A stretch of 64,000 bases of DNA from CBDCRK01 sp965220955 (GTDB lineage Bacteria; Desulfobacterota; Binatia; Bin18; CBDCRK01). The DNA is taken from assembly GCA_965220955.1 (NCBI GenBank), contig CBDCRK010000037.1, forward strand, positions 124,001 to 188,000, written 5' to 3'. Made by a program: the position numbers and the translations under genes. The notes under the pieces are model-generated. The model made no database searches. It worked only from the letters and a program-made list of their open reading frames with translations, and was not told where the DNA came from. This document shows, piece by piece, positions 16,138 to 24,207 of the stretch; positions within the stretch are counted from its first letter, which is position 1, and the number at the start of each line of letters is the position of its first letter.

Positions 16138-17670
16138 ATGGCTGAACATTCACAAATCGGTAAGGTGTACTTGGTAGGAGCCGGGCCGGGTGATCCCGGC
16201 CTTCTTACCCTCAAAGGTAAGCGCTGCCTCGAAGAGGCGGAGGTGGTGATCTACGATTACCTTGTGGACTCTCGCACTCTCGCCTATTCCCAGCCCAAGG
16301 CAGAATTGATCTATGTGGGCAAGCGGGGTGGAGGAGAGGCAGTGAGTCAGGAGGAAATCAACCAGCTTCTGCTTGCCAAAGCTTCTACGGGCAAGACCGT
16401 AGTCAGGCTCAAAGGCGGAGACCCCTTTCTCTTTGGCCGTGGAGGCGAAGAAGCCGAAAAGATTGTGGCTGCAGGCATCGAGCTCGAGGTTGTTCCTGGA
16501 GTATCTTCAGCTCTTGCTGCGCCTGCCTATGCTGGTATTCCGCTCACTCATAGGGACTATAATTCTGCTGTTGCTATTGTCACCGGGCATAAAGAAGTCT
16601 GGGACACCTCTCCCCATCTCAATTGGGACAAACTGGCCACTGCTTGCGGAACGCTGGTATTTCTTATGGGCACCCGCCAGCTCCGTAACAACATGGCTCA
16701 ACTCGTCAGCCATGGTCTCTCTCCAGAGACCCCCGTAGCCTTGGTTCGCTGGGGGACCAAGGCAGAGCAAGAGGTATTGGAAGGTACTGTGGGTACCATT
16801 GCCGATCTTGCGGTAACCCATCACTTTCAACCTCCGGCGGTTATAGTGGTTGGCAAGGTGGTCCAGCTGCGTCAGCGACTTAAGTGGTTTGAGACGAAGC
16901 CGCTTTTTGGCCGACGGGTATTGGTTACACGGGCGCGTCAACAGGCGGGAGTTTTTGCCGAGTTGCTGGAGCAGCAAGGGGCTGAGGTTATCCGCTTTCC
17001 AACTATTGAGACGGTTCCGCTGGAACAGTACACTCCCCTGGACACTGCGATCAGACAAATCGAGGGCTACGACTGGCTTATCTTTACCAGCGTCAACGGG
17101 GTTACCCACTTCTGCCAGCGGCTCGACGCCGTAGATCAAGACCTCCGCAGCCTGGCTAACATTCGCATCGCCGCCATTGGACCCGCAACCGCAAAAGCGG
17201 TAAAAGCTCTGCACCTCAAAGTCGATGCTGTTCCGGCAGAATACCGGGCGGAGGCGCTCCTGCCCTTGCTTAACGAAGTGCAGGGCAAGAGGATTCTTCT
17301 GCCAAGAGCAGCGGAGGCCCGTGAAGTTCTTCCTCAAGAACTTCAGCGCAGGGGTGCTACGGTCGATGAGGTTCCCGCCTATCAGACGGTGCGCCCGCAG
17401 GCCAAGGTCGAGGAGCTGGAGGCCTGGTTGGAGGAGGATAGGATTGATCTGGTCACTTTCACCAGCTCGAGCACGGTGCGTAATCTTGTTGCCATGCTGG
17501 GCAATGAAGGGGCTTCGGAGATTTTAAGCAAAACCCTGATTGGCTGCATAGGTCCGGTGACTGCTGACACCGCCCGCTCGTTTGGTCTGAACGTCAAGGT
17601 CCAGCCCAAAGAATACACTATCCCAGCGTTTGTCGAGGCTATAGTGGAACACTTTAAGAGTGAAGAATAG
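16138..17670 (+). CDS. cobA-hemD: fused uroporphyrinogen-III C-methyltransferase / uroporphyrinogen-III synthase
   Basis: A 510-residue two-domain protein. Residues 1-250 form a SUMT/CobA methyltransferase (YLVGAGPGDPGLLTLKG, VRLKGGDPFLFGRGGEE, VPGVSSALAAPAYAGIPLTH). Residues 255-510 form uroporphyrinogen-III synthase (VLVTRARQQAGVFAELLEQQ, DWLIFTSVNGV, VTFTSSSTVRNL). The synthase closes hydroxymethylbilane to uroporphyrinogen III; the methyltransferase makes precorrin-2 from it with S-adenosylmethionine. The product feeds the dehydrogenase encoded at 12104. The fusion is common in deltaproteobacteria, clostridia and others. The start ATG follows the repeat copy 3 after 20 bases. Confidence 0.93.
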   Translation: MAEHSQIGKVYLVGAGPGDPGLLTLKGKRCLEEAEVVIYDYLVDSRTLAYSQPKAELIYVGKRGGGEAVSQEEINQLLLAKASTGKTVVRLKGGDPFLFGRGGEEAEKIVAAGIELEVVPGVSSALAAPAYAGIPLTHRDYNSAVAIVTGHKEVWDTSPHLNWDKLATACGTLVFLMGTRQLRNNMAQLVSHGLSPETPVALVRWGTKAEQEVLEGTVGTIADLAVTHHFQPPAVIVVGKVVQLRQRLKWFETKPLFGRRVLVTRARQQAGVFAELLEQQGAEVIRFPTIETVPLEQYTPLDTAIRQIEGYDWLIFTSVNGVTHFCQRLDAVDQDLRSLANIRIAAIGPATAKAVKALHLKVDAVPAEYRAEALLPLLNEVQGKRILLPRAAEAREVLPQELQRRGATVDEVPAYQTVRPQAKVEELEAWLEEDRIDLVTFTSSSTVRNLVAMLGNEGASEILSKTLIGCIGPVTADTARSFGLNVKVQPKEYTIPAFVEAIVEHFKSEE

Positions 17671-17904
17671 AGATCCATGGGTAAGATTGCAGAGATCACG
17701 GGCATTCACCGCAGTGAGAAAGGAGTTGGTGAATTTCTCAAATCCCTGGGAAGCAAGCGGCGCAAGGTAGGCATGGTTCCCTATATTATTCCGAGTTTCA
17801 TACCTTCAAAGAGCCCATTACACACTGCCTCTCCAAAACTCATACTATCTATAAACACGAACTCCTTTCTTTTAACCCTACGTTTTCAAATATTTCAAAA
17901 GGCA

Positions 17905-18099
17905 TCATTGATGATGCCTTACATAATCGTCTCCCAGAACTTTGGCTATTTCAGGAGCAGCCCTTTCCAGAATTCTTTCAGCCTGTTCATCTAAATGGTC
18001 AATGAATACACGCTTGTCGAGATCGAAACGGAGCCCATATTGTTGTTCCTCTCCGTTTACGGAGTATCTGCCAGGTACGCTGTCACCTCCGATCCTCAT
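17905..18099 (-). CDS. small hypothetical protein (64 aa)
   Basis: Not recognised. The last 64 residues of a minus-strand frame look protein-like: MRIGGDSVPGRYSVNGEEQQ, then YGLRFDLDKRVFIDHLDEQA and RILERAAPEIAKVLGDDYVR. The earlier part of the frame overlaps the tetR gene and looks like an arginine-rich shadow, so the ATG at 18099 is chosen. It sits just after tetR on the same strand. It could be the end of a once longer gene. The 234 bases between 17671 and 17904 hold no other convincing gene. Confidence 0.35.
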   Translation of the reverse strand: MRIGGDSVPGRYSVNGEEQQYGLRFDLDKRVFIDHLDEQAERILERAAPEIAKVLGDDYVRHHQ

Positions 18100-18182
18100 A
18101 GATGCTTTCGCGTCAAAGGGACTCCGGAGACGGAAGCGGCACAGTAAGGCTGAAGAGGTGAGACCATTGCAGCCAACTCTGG

Positions 18183-18827
18183 CTAAGCAAATCCAAGCCC
18201 ACCACCCGCGCCTGCGACTAGGGCTCGGGCATGGGCCGGCCGCAGCCCGGTGAGCACGTGCATCAGAACGTCGGCCATTTCCTTCCGGGCCGTAGCGCCA
18301 TTGTCTGCGTGGGCAATGTATACAGCCGCTTCGAAGAATGTCGCCCATAACAGGCGAACCAACGGTTCGACCGGCATCTGTTCGATCAAGCCCTCGGCCA
18401 TCAACTGCTCGAAGACATTTCGTAAGAACATCAGTCCCGGCGCATGTTCTTGTATGGCGGACCGGTCCAGGACTGCCGGGCCATCAATATAGACAATGCG
18501 CTCCACGCTCGGGTTCGCGGTATTTTCAATAAAAGCCTGGCAACCCGTCACAATAACCCTCTGCCAGGTGTCGCCCTCAGCCGCCTGGATGCGCTCTCTA
18601 ATAGTTTGTACATAAGCGAATCTGACCTCGTCAAAAACCGCTTTGAAGAGGGCGGCTTTATCGTGAAAGTGATAATACAGCGCGCCTCTGGTCACCTCGG
18701 CGCGGGAGACAATCTCTTCGGTCGAGGTGTTGGCATACCCCTGCTCGGTAAACAGCTCCTGGGCAACGTCGAGCAAGGCTCTCCGGGTCTTTTGAGACTT
18801 TTCAGCTTTTAATGAGATGTTCGCCAA
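18183..18827 (-). CDS. TetR/AcrR-family transcriptional repressor
   Basis: A 214-residue regulator. The N-terminal helix-turn-helix reads TRRALLDVAQELFTEQGYAN then TSTEEIVSRAEVTRGALYYH, with the family signature FHDKAALF; the C-terminal part is a ligand-binding helical domain ending in a Gly/Ala tail. The TTG at 18827 has an excellent GGAGGAGG site and is preferred to the ATG eight codons further up. A palindromic operator candidate (18868-18907) lies 41 bases upstream, suggesting self-repression. No adjacent efflux or enzyme gene is left that would show its target: the other side is an IS-damaged region. Its location between cobA-hemD and hemB looks like an insertion. Confidence 0.88.
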   Translation of the reverse strand: MANISLKAEKSQKTRRALLDVAQELFTEQGYANTSTEEIVSRAEVTRGALYYHFHDKAALFKAVFDEVRFAYVQTIRERIQAAEGDTWQRVIVTGCQAFIENTANPSVERIVYIDGPAVLDRSAIQEHAPGLMFLRNVFEQLMAEGLIEQMPVEPLVRLLWATFFEAAVYIAHADNGATARKEMADVLMHVLTGLRPAHARALVAGAGGGLGFA

Positions 18828-18867
18828 GAGCACCTCCTCCCATACCTCCATTCCGAGATAATACAGC

Positions 18868-18907
18868 CCATATTGTGCAGCCTATATTGTATAGATAGGC
18901 AATATGG
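18868..18907. promoter_or_regulatory. nested palindromic operator of the TetR gene
   Basis: CCATATTG (18868-18875) pairs with CAATATGG (18900-18907), and GCCTAT (18880-18885) pairs with ATAGGC (18895-18900). The 40-base nested palindrome lies just upstream of tetR, where its promoter should be, and is typical of a TetR dimer site that also controls a divergent transcript. The divergent gene is now only a remnant region. Confidence 0.6.
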
Positions 18908-18988
18908 ATGATTGATCTTTCGATAAGGACATTGCACACTTTTTTTCAAGGAGTGCAATGATCCGCCAAGGAATCATTCTTAACAGCC

Positions 18989-19000
18989 GGTAGTGTCTCA
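18989..19000. mobile_element. insertion-sequence end remnant (GGTAGTGTCTCA)
   Basis: GGTAGTGTCTCA matches the first 12 bases of the 16-base inverted repeat at 19527-19587. It lies precisely where the leucine-rich-repeat fragment stops resembling its family, so it probably marks the end of a former insertion. Confidence 0.55.
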
Positions 19001-19374
19001 CTCACGCCGTCCCCCTGGTCCATCCCGAGATTCGCCGCCCAATTCAGGCTCCCCGTCCCCGTGCCGATGAGCGTGTCCTTGAGCCCCAGCAACGTGGTGC
19101 AGTCCGTGACCAAGTCGTCCAAGGGGGCCGTGAACCCTGTCACCGCCGCGCTGCTCGTCACACACGCCGTCTGGGCCGACACGGCACCAGGGCTGCCCAC
19201 GCCCAGCAGCCCCAGCAGCAGAGTGCTCACGAGCACGAGCCGGGTCGCCCCCCGAACAGGTGAGAGAGATCCTAAGTTATTGAATATATTAGAGTTTAGG
19301 GGTGGGGGGGGGGGGGTAAAAGCGGATCTGGACGACTGGGCCTTTCCACTCGCTGGCTTCTCCATGACATACAA
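19001..19374 (-). pseudogene. 5' fragment of an exported leucine-rich-repeat protein
   Basis: Minus-strand translation shows a signal peptide (RLVLVSTLLLGLLGVGSPGAVSA) followed by QTACVTSSAAVTGFTAPLDD and then DCTTLLGLKDTLIGTGTGSLNWAANLGMDQ in shorter pieces, which is the N-terminal cap seen in bacterial LRR surface proteins before the repeats begin. The repeats are missing: at GDGV the frame runs into TGAGACACTACC, the end sequence of an inserted element, and soon stops. The true start is uncertain; the frame above the signal peptide includes a run of prolines encoded by a 13-base homopolymer (19304-19316). Confidence 0.6.
19304..19316. repeat. 13-base poly-G tract
   Basis: An uninterrupted run of 13 G on the plus strand, read as poly-C on the minus strand ahead of the LRR signal peptide. 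Such tracts change length easily during replication and can switch surface-protein genes; they are also common sites of sequencing error. Confidence 0.7.
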
Positions 19375-19526
19375 CTTTTTCTTTCCTGGGGTCTGGGGGA
19401 ATGATGCCGGGCCGGGATCTGCCCCGCCATCCCACGCTCTCGCACCAGCTTTCCTTCGTTGTCAGCGTTAGTACAACCTAGGCTCTTATATCCAACCCGG
19501 TTGTTTTAGTCAAAAGCTGGCGTGGA

Positions 19527-19587
19527 GGTAGTGTCTCAGTTTAAGAGGTAAGCTGTTGGTCAAAATTTTTCAAACTGAGACACTACC
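19527..19587. mobile_element. 61-bp MITE-like element with perfect 16-bp terminal inverted repeats
   Basis: GGTAGTGTCTCAGTTT (19527-19542) and AAACTGAGACACTACC (19572-19587) are exact inverted repeats around a 29-base core with no coding capacity. The ends look like those of a transposase-carrying insertion sequence. A single end is also present at 18989-19000. It lies 96 bases before hemB and could affect its promoter. Confidence 0.7.
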
Positions 19588-19683
19588 GAATTTCGTCCAA
19601 AATGGACTCGTAATGCCTTCTGTGATATATAATTCCCTTTTTATTCCTTCAACTTATCACTCTTCATTGGGAAGGAGAAAGGT

Positions 19684-20655
19684 ATGCGCTTTCCTAGCTA
19701 TCGCCCCCGCCGGCTCAGACGCAACGAAAATTTTCGCCGGCTCATCCGCGAGACTCGCCTGAGCATTGATAACCTCATTATGCCTCTCTTTATTGTTCCC
19801 GGCACACAAATAGTTGATCCAATCTCTTCAATGCCGGGCATTGCCCAGCTCTCGGTTGACCGAGCCGTGGAGGAGGGCAAAGAAATTCGCGACCTAGGTA
19901 TTCCCGGCGTTATTCTTTTTGGCATTCCTGAGAGCAAAGATCCGTTAGGTTCTGAGGCGTATGATGAGCAGGGCATTATCCAGAGGGCTCTGCGGGAGTT
20001 AAAGGAAAAAGTACCCGGCCTTCTCTTGATCACGGATGTCTGTTTCTGCGAGTACACGGATCATGGTCACTGCGGAATTATTAAGGGCAACGATGTGGAT
20101 AACGATGCCACCCTGGACATCCTGGTTAAAGAGGCTCTCTCCCATGCCCGGGCTGGAGCCGACATGGTCGCTCCCTCGGATATGATGGACGGCCGGATTG
20201 GGGCTATCCGACAGGCGCTCGATGTGGAGGGATTTCCCCACCTACCCATTATGGCTTATTCGGCCAAATTTGCCTCAGGTTTTTATGGGCCTTTTCGCGA
20301 GGCGGCTCAGTCCACTCCGCAGTTCGGTGACCGCCGCTCGTACCAGATGGATTCGCCAAACGCCGAGGAGGCCCTAAGGGAGGCAGAACTAGACATTGCC
20401 GAGGGGGCGGATATTGTCATGGTTAAACCCGCCCTTCCTTATCTCGACATTATCCGCCGGGTCAAAGAAAAGTTTGCTTATCCAGTGGCTGCCTACAACG
20501 TTAGTGGTGAGTATGCCATGATCAAGGCTGCAGCCCTAAATGGCTGGCTGGATGAAGAACGGGTAGTGATGGAGGCGCTCACCAGCATCAGACGCGCCGG
20601 AGCCGATATGATTCTCACCTACTTTGCCAAAGATGTAGCCCGGATGCTGGGCTAG
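19684..20655 (+). CDS. hemB: delta-aminolevulinic acid dehydratase (porphobilinogen synthase)
   Basis: A 323-residue enzyme that condenses two aminolevulinate molecules to porphobilinogen. Visible features are the N-terminal arm YRPRRLRRNENFRRLIRETR, the metal site DVCFCEYTDHGHCG with three cysteines (the zinc-dependent form), and the two active-site lysines in YSAKFASGFYGPFREAA (about 195) and VMVKPALPYLD (about 248). The ATG has a GGAG-type site. It belongs functionally after cobA-hemD but is separated from it by about 2 kb holding tetR, the LRR fragment and the inverted-repeat element, suggesting a later insertion. Confidence 0.95.
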   Translation: MRFPSYRPRRLRRNENFRRLIRETRLSIDNLIMPLFIVPGTQIVDPISSMPGIAQLSVDRAVEEGKEIRDLGIPGVILFGIPESKDPLGSEAYDEQGIIQRALRELKEKVPGLLLITDVCFCEYTDHGHCGIIKGNDVDNDATLDILVKEALSHARAGADMVAPSDMMDGRIGAIRQALDVEGFPHLPIMAYSAKFASGFYGPFREAAQSTPQFGDRRSYQMDSPNAEEALREAELDIAEGADIVMVKPALPYLDIIRRVKEKFAYPVAAYNVSGEYAMIKAAALNGWLDEERVVMEALTSIRRAGADMILTYFAKDVARMLG

Positions 20656-20840
20656 CCAGGCTAGCGAAAGGCTTCCAGGAGCTCCTGAAAGGCCACCGCC
20701 ACCAAACCCACCACATAACCGCATTTGTATTGACATTTCTTTTCCGATTGGGCATTTGTGTGCACATCGTTCTGTGTTGCAAAATTGGTGTGGCTTGCCA
20801 TACTCTACCGGATTATAGTGTTACAAAAGAGGAGGGTTAT

Positions 20841-21821
20841 ATGGGGTTTATACGTGCAATAGTCGGCGTCAGCATATTTTTTCTTATGATTGGATCAGCA
20901 TGGGCTCAGGACTCCGACCTTGTGGCACATGTTGGAACAGCAGACTTCTCCCAAGTGAATGAATTTGACCCGGTTGCCGGTACGGGGACATTTCGGATAA
21001 CCTCCAGAGTAGTGTCAAGCACCCTCGGCCCCTATACGTGTAGCGAGCAAGGCACCTTTCGGGCCCTCGGACCGGCAGATCCGCCTGCTGCCGATACTGA
21101 GGGGGTATGTGATGAGAGTACCTTTATCCGTTCCTCCAAGGCCGATACCGTTGCAACATGCCACTTTACAAACTTGGGCCTGACTTTCATGTATGAGGGC
21201 ATGGTTACTGGGGTGGGTTGCGTGCCGCAGTCGTGCTTTGCGCTTGATCCGATTTCTGGTTACTATCTGTCCCAAAGCGAATGTACATTCACTGGCTTTG
21301 GGATGGGAACATTCATGGAAAAAGACGGTGTCTCTGAGGGGACGGCCGAGAATGTATCCCAAGGGACCTTGGTACATATGTGGGACGCGGACCGTGGTCT
21401 AATCGTCGAGCGAGTCAGTGGTACCGTGACATTTGAGGGGACCTACACTTACAACATCCCAGAAGAAGAACTGCTTGCAAGCATTCCTAGCGGTATGCCT
21501 GGGGGTGACAGTTATTGTACAGCCGCAGTCCCTTGCAGGGCCGGTGAGGGGGATTGTGATGCCGATAACGAGTGCAAGAGCGGGTTGGCATGCGTAGACA
21601 ATGTCGGGGCGAAGTATGGCTTTGCCGCGCCTGTAGATGTATGTCAGCCGGTGAGCCTGGCACTGGGGCACGATGACTATTGCACGGAGGAGGAGCCATG
21701 CGGGGTTGGCGAGGGGGACTGCGACAGCGATAAGGAGTGCGAGAGCGGGTTGGTATGCGTAGAAGATGTAGGAGCCGACTACGGTTATAGAACTATTGTG
21801 GCAGTGTGTGAGGCTCCATGA
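20841..21821 (+). CDS. exported cysteine-rich protein with two Dickkopf-like repeats
   Basis: A 326-residue protein with a clean signal peptide (MGFIRAIVGVSIFFLMIGSA, cleavage after WAQ) and an AGGAGGG site before the ATG at 20841. Residues about 20-225 are a domain I do not recognise. The C-terminal third has two similar cysteine-rich units of about 55 residues: DSYCTAAVPCRAGEGDCDAD with ECKSGLACVDNVGAKYGF, and DDYCTEEEPCGVGEGDCDSD with ECESGLVCVEDVGADYGY. This spacing resembles the CxxxxPCxxGEGDCDxDxxC pattern of Dickkopf-N-type or similar disulfide-rich extracellular modules. It probably acts outside the cell or in the periplasm. A terminator follows. Confidence 0.75.
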   Translation: MGFIRAIVGVSIFFLMIGSAWAQDSDLVAHVGTADFSQVNEFDPVAGTGTFRITSRVVSSTLGPYTCSEQGTFRALGPADPPAADTEGVCDESTFIRSSKADTVATCHFTNLGLTFMYEGMVTGVGCVPQSCFALDPISGYYLSQSECTFTGFGMGTFMEKDGVSEGTAENVSQGTLVHMWDADRGLIVERVSGTVTFEGTYTYNIPEEELLASIPSGMPGGDSYCTAAVPCRAGEGDCDADNECKSGLACVDNVGAKYGFAAPVDVCQPVSLALGHDDYCTEEEPCGVGEGDCDSDKECESGLVCVEDVGADYGYRTIVAVCEAP

Positions 21822-21934
21822 GGAAATATGCCTGAGGAGGCGATGGTAGGTAGTGCGAGATCGATGTAATCGATAATCAAGCGGTACGCCGCCCGCTTGA
21901 GTCCTTGGCTTGGCTGGCCAATGAACTAGCGGAG

Positions 21935-21979
21935 TGAGGCGCTGTACTTCCAAAGCAGCGCCTCATGATCGATTTTTTT
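21935..21979 (+). terminator. candidate rho-independent terminator
   Basis: TGAGGCGCTG (21935-21944) pairs perfectly with CAGCGCCTCA (21956-21965) around an 11-base loop, and TTTTTTT follows after a gap of about seven bases. It lies between the end of the Cys-rich gene and the convergent DUF2203-like gene and could end transcription from the plus strand; the gap before the T run weakens the call. Confidence 0.5.
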
Positions 21980-22035
21980 ACCAGGTCCTCACCTATAGCC
22001 AAGATCATCCCTGACATCGACAGCTCACCAAATTC

Positions 22036-22467
22036 TCAGTTGGGCTTATCCAGTTCGGAAACCGGACGGCGACCCATGTAGCCAGCCTCAATTTCGTGCC
22101 AGTAGCCGACCTGTTTCTCGCCAAGTTTCCAGCATAGAAAGATATCACGACCATTTTTCTTCGCGTACCAGTCGATCAGCCCAGCCTCAATACCTTTGAT
22201 CAGGCAGCCGGCTTTTTGTAGTGCGGTCAACTCTTCTTGCAAGGCGTCTATTAGCAGCTTGAGGTTTGCTCGATCATTAATCACATCGGCATCGGCTCCC
22301 GGGGGAGTAAGCGAAAAATCGTCGTTTTCAGGAGCAAACCCTGCTTCCTTGAGACCCTGATAAGTAGAGCGGATCTGGGTGTACATCTGGACCATGCGTC
22401 CAAATGCTTCTTCCAGAGCAGGAATTATTTGGTTAGCTTCCTCGATGGTAAAATAACGTTTTTCCAT
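22036..22467 (-). CDS. DUF2203-family protein
   Basis: A 143-residue protein beginning MEKRYFTIEEANQIIPALEE, with a long helical segment and the C-terminal signature GLIDWYAKKNGRDIFLCWKL followed by EKQVGYWHEIEAGYMGRRPV, all typical of DUF2203. The function is unknown. The ATG at 22467 matches the family start; an upstream TTG (22494) keeps the frame open but is less likely. It lies 104 bases downstream of the VWA gene on the same strand, so it may belong with the AAA+/VWA pair. Confidence 0.85.
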   Translation of the reverse strand: MEKRYFTIEEANQIIPALEEAFGRMVQMYTQIRSTYQGLKEAGFAPENDDFSLTPPGADADVINDRANLKLLIDALQEELTALQKAGCLIKGIEAGLIDWYAKKNGRDIFLCWKLGEKQVGYWHEIEAGYMGRRPVSELDKPN

Positions 22468-22571
22468 AAATCGCCTGTGGACTCCCTTCGCCAACTATGC
22501 GCAACTGACAAGGACGATGTGGAGACGGGTTTGAAACCTGGGGGGTAAGAGAAGGGGTTGGGCAGCAAACC

Positions 22572-24164
22572 CTATATTTTCTTCCGCTTCTTGGATATAT
22601 AATCGACCAGCATGTACTCACCCAGATGGTCGGGACGGGTATAGAAGGCACGACCACGGTTAATCTGGGTCATACGGTCAACAAACGTTCTAAGGGTGGG
22701 GCTGTCGTCGAGCATAAAGGTGTTTACCGTAATACCCTTGCGTGTAACCCTCTCTGCCTCCTTTAGTGTCTCCTGTGCTGCCCGCATACTAATCCCGCCA
22801 AATGAGAGCGGCCATTCGCAGTAGAGTCGGCCGCGAGAAAAGTAAGCGGTGGGTTGACCGTCGGTAACCACAATCATCTGCCGGTTTTGGCTAGGATGGC
22901 GGTGCAGGAGGTCAGCACCCAGGCGTAAACCATCCTGCAGATTAGTAAAGGGGTCACCCATATTCCAGCTGGCCTCAGGCAGATCTTTGACCTTTAACTC
23001 TACGGCTCGAGTGAAAAACCCAACAATACCGAAGTAGTCGCGCGGGTAGCGGGTACGGATAAGGTTTTCCAGCGCCAGTGCCACCTTCTTGGCTGCGGCA
23101 AAGCGTCCCTCCCAGCTCATCGACCAACTCATATCCAGTAGGAGCACCGTAGAGGTAGTAGTAGTGTGGTCACTGTCAAAAACGAGGAAGTCATCCGGCC
23201 GGAGGCTCAAGGGAACACCTACACCGCGCATGAGCGATTGCTTGAGCGTGCCAACGAGGTCCAGGTGCATGGGATCGCCATACTCATAGGGCTTGGTCGT
23301 TTCTACCCGGATTTCGGCAATGCCGCGGTGGTCGGCAAGGTGAGAGCCTGCTCGGTCACGCAAAAGATTCTGATAAATATCGCGCAGAGCCAATTGCCCG
23401 ATACGACGCACTCCCTTGGGAGAGAGCTTCAGTCTTCCCTCTTTCTGGATCACCAAGCCAGCCTCATCCAGCAGGGTCCGCATCTGCTGGAGATTCTCAA
23501 AATCTTGCCAGGCTCCCTGGCCCATCAACTCCTTGAGATCTTCCGGATCTATATTGTCCATCTGGCCCGAAAGTAAGCTTTCCTCCAGATCTTTTAACTG
23601 CTCCATTTCACGCATAAGGTCGAGGGCTTCCTGGTAGGAGAGCGATTTAGGACCATTAAAGAGGTCGCCATAGCGGCGTTGAAAGTCCTCTAGTGAGCGA
23701 ATGTTGCTCAGCTCCTCCATAAGCTCCTTAAACTTTTCCTCGGCATCCTTGTCCTCAAACTCATAGCGAGAGAGTCTCTCTATGGCCTCGCTCAAACGGG
23801 GAGGAAGACGCTTAAGGAACTCTTGCTTCTCTTCCATGCCGGGCTTCTGCGGGCGCAGCTGCTCAAGCGTCTGGTTCTCCTGCTCAACAATATCTTTGAG
23901 TTTTTGCCGCGGCTCGTCCAGCGCCGAACGGAGGTTGGATTCACGGTAGTGCTTGCGCATCTCCTCGCGCAACTCTCGCACCAAGTCGTCCAAGCCCTTG
24001 ATCTTCTCCTCCTCCTGCTCCAGGCCCTGACGCATAAGCCATTCCATCGCCTGCTGCACGTCATCAGTTGTAGATAGAAACTCTGAAAGTTTGTCAAAAA
24101 TCTGATCTGCGGTTAGCCGTACCCGCTGGCTACCGTCCCACTCGCTGTACCGGATAATGACCAT
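22572..24164 (-). CDS. VWA-domain protein partnered with a MoxR/Mg-chelatase-like ATPase
   Basis: A 530-residue protein. The first 250 residues are charged and helical, with likely coiled coils (EEEKIKGLDDLVRELREEMR). The C-terminal part is a von Willebrand A domain with an intact metal-binding DMSWS (D344, S346, S348) in VLLLDMSWSMSWEGRF and VVTDGQPTAYF. AAA+/VWA pairs, as in magnesium chelatase (BchI/BchD) or MoxR systems, use ATP to remodel or load metal into a target. No chelatase H subunit or chlorophyll genes are present, so a magnesium-chelatase function is not implied. The partner gene ends 43 bases upstream. Confidence 0.85.
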   Translation of the reverse strand: MVIIRYSEWDGSQRVRLTADQIFDKLSEFLSTTDDVQQAMEWLMRQGLEQEEEKIKGLDDLVRELREEMRKHYRESNLRSALDEPRQKLKDIVEQENQTLEQLRPQKPGMEEKQEFLKRLPPRLSEAIERLSRYEFEDKDAEEKFKELMEELSNIRSLEDFQRRYGDLFNGPKSLSYQEALDLMREMEQLKDLEESLLSGQMDNIDPEDLKELMGQGAWQDFENLQQMRTLLDEAGLVIQKEGRLKLSPKGVRRIGQLALRDIYQNLLRDRAGSHLADHRGIAEIRVETTKPYEYGDPMHLDLVGTLKQSLMRGVGVPLSLRPDDFLVFDSDHTTTTSTVLLLDMSWSMSWEGRFAAAKKVALALENLIRTRYPRDYFGIVGFFTRAVELKVKDLPEASWNMGDPFTNLQDGLRLGADLLHRHPSQNRQMIVVTDGQPTAYFSRGRLYCEWPLSFGGISMRAAQETLKEAERVTRKGITVNTFMLDDSPTLRTFVDRMTQINRGRAFYTRPDHLGEYMLVDYISKKRKKI

Positions 24165-24207
24165 GCAATGTCCTTGGAGAGAGTTAAGAATGAAGAATTA
24201 TGGGATC

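Noticed and set aside
17677..17994. Plus-strand frame after cobA-hemD starting MGKIAEITGIHRSEKG
   Set aside because: The first 35 residues look somewhat protein-like, but the rest is low-quality sequence and no family is recognised. It could be a gene fragment, but support is too weak to list.
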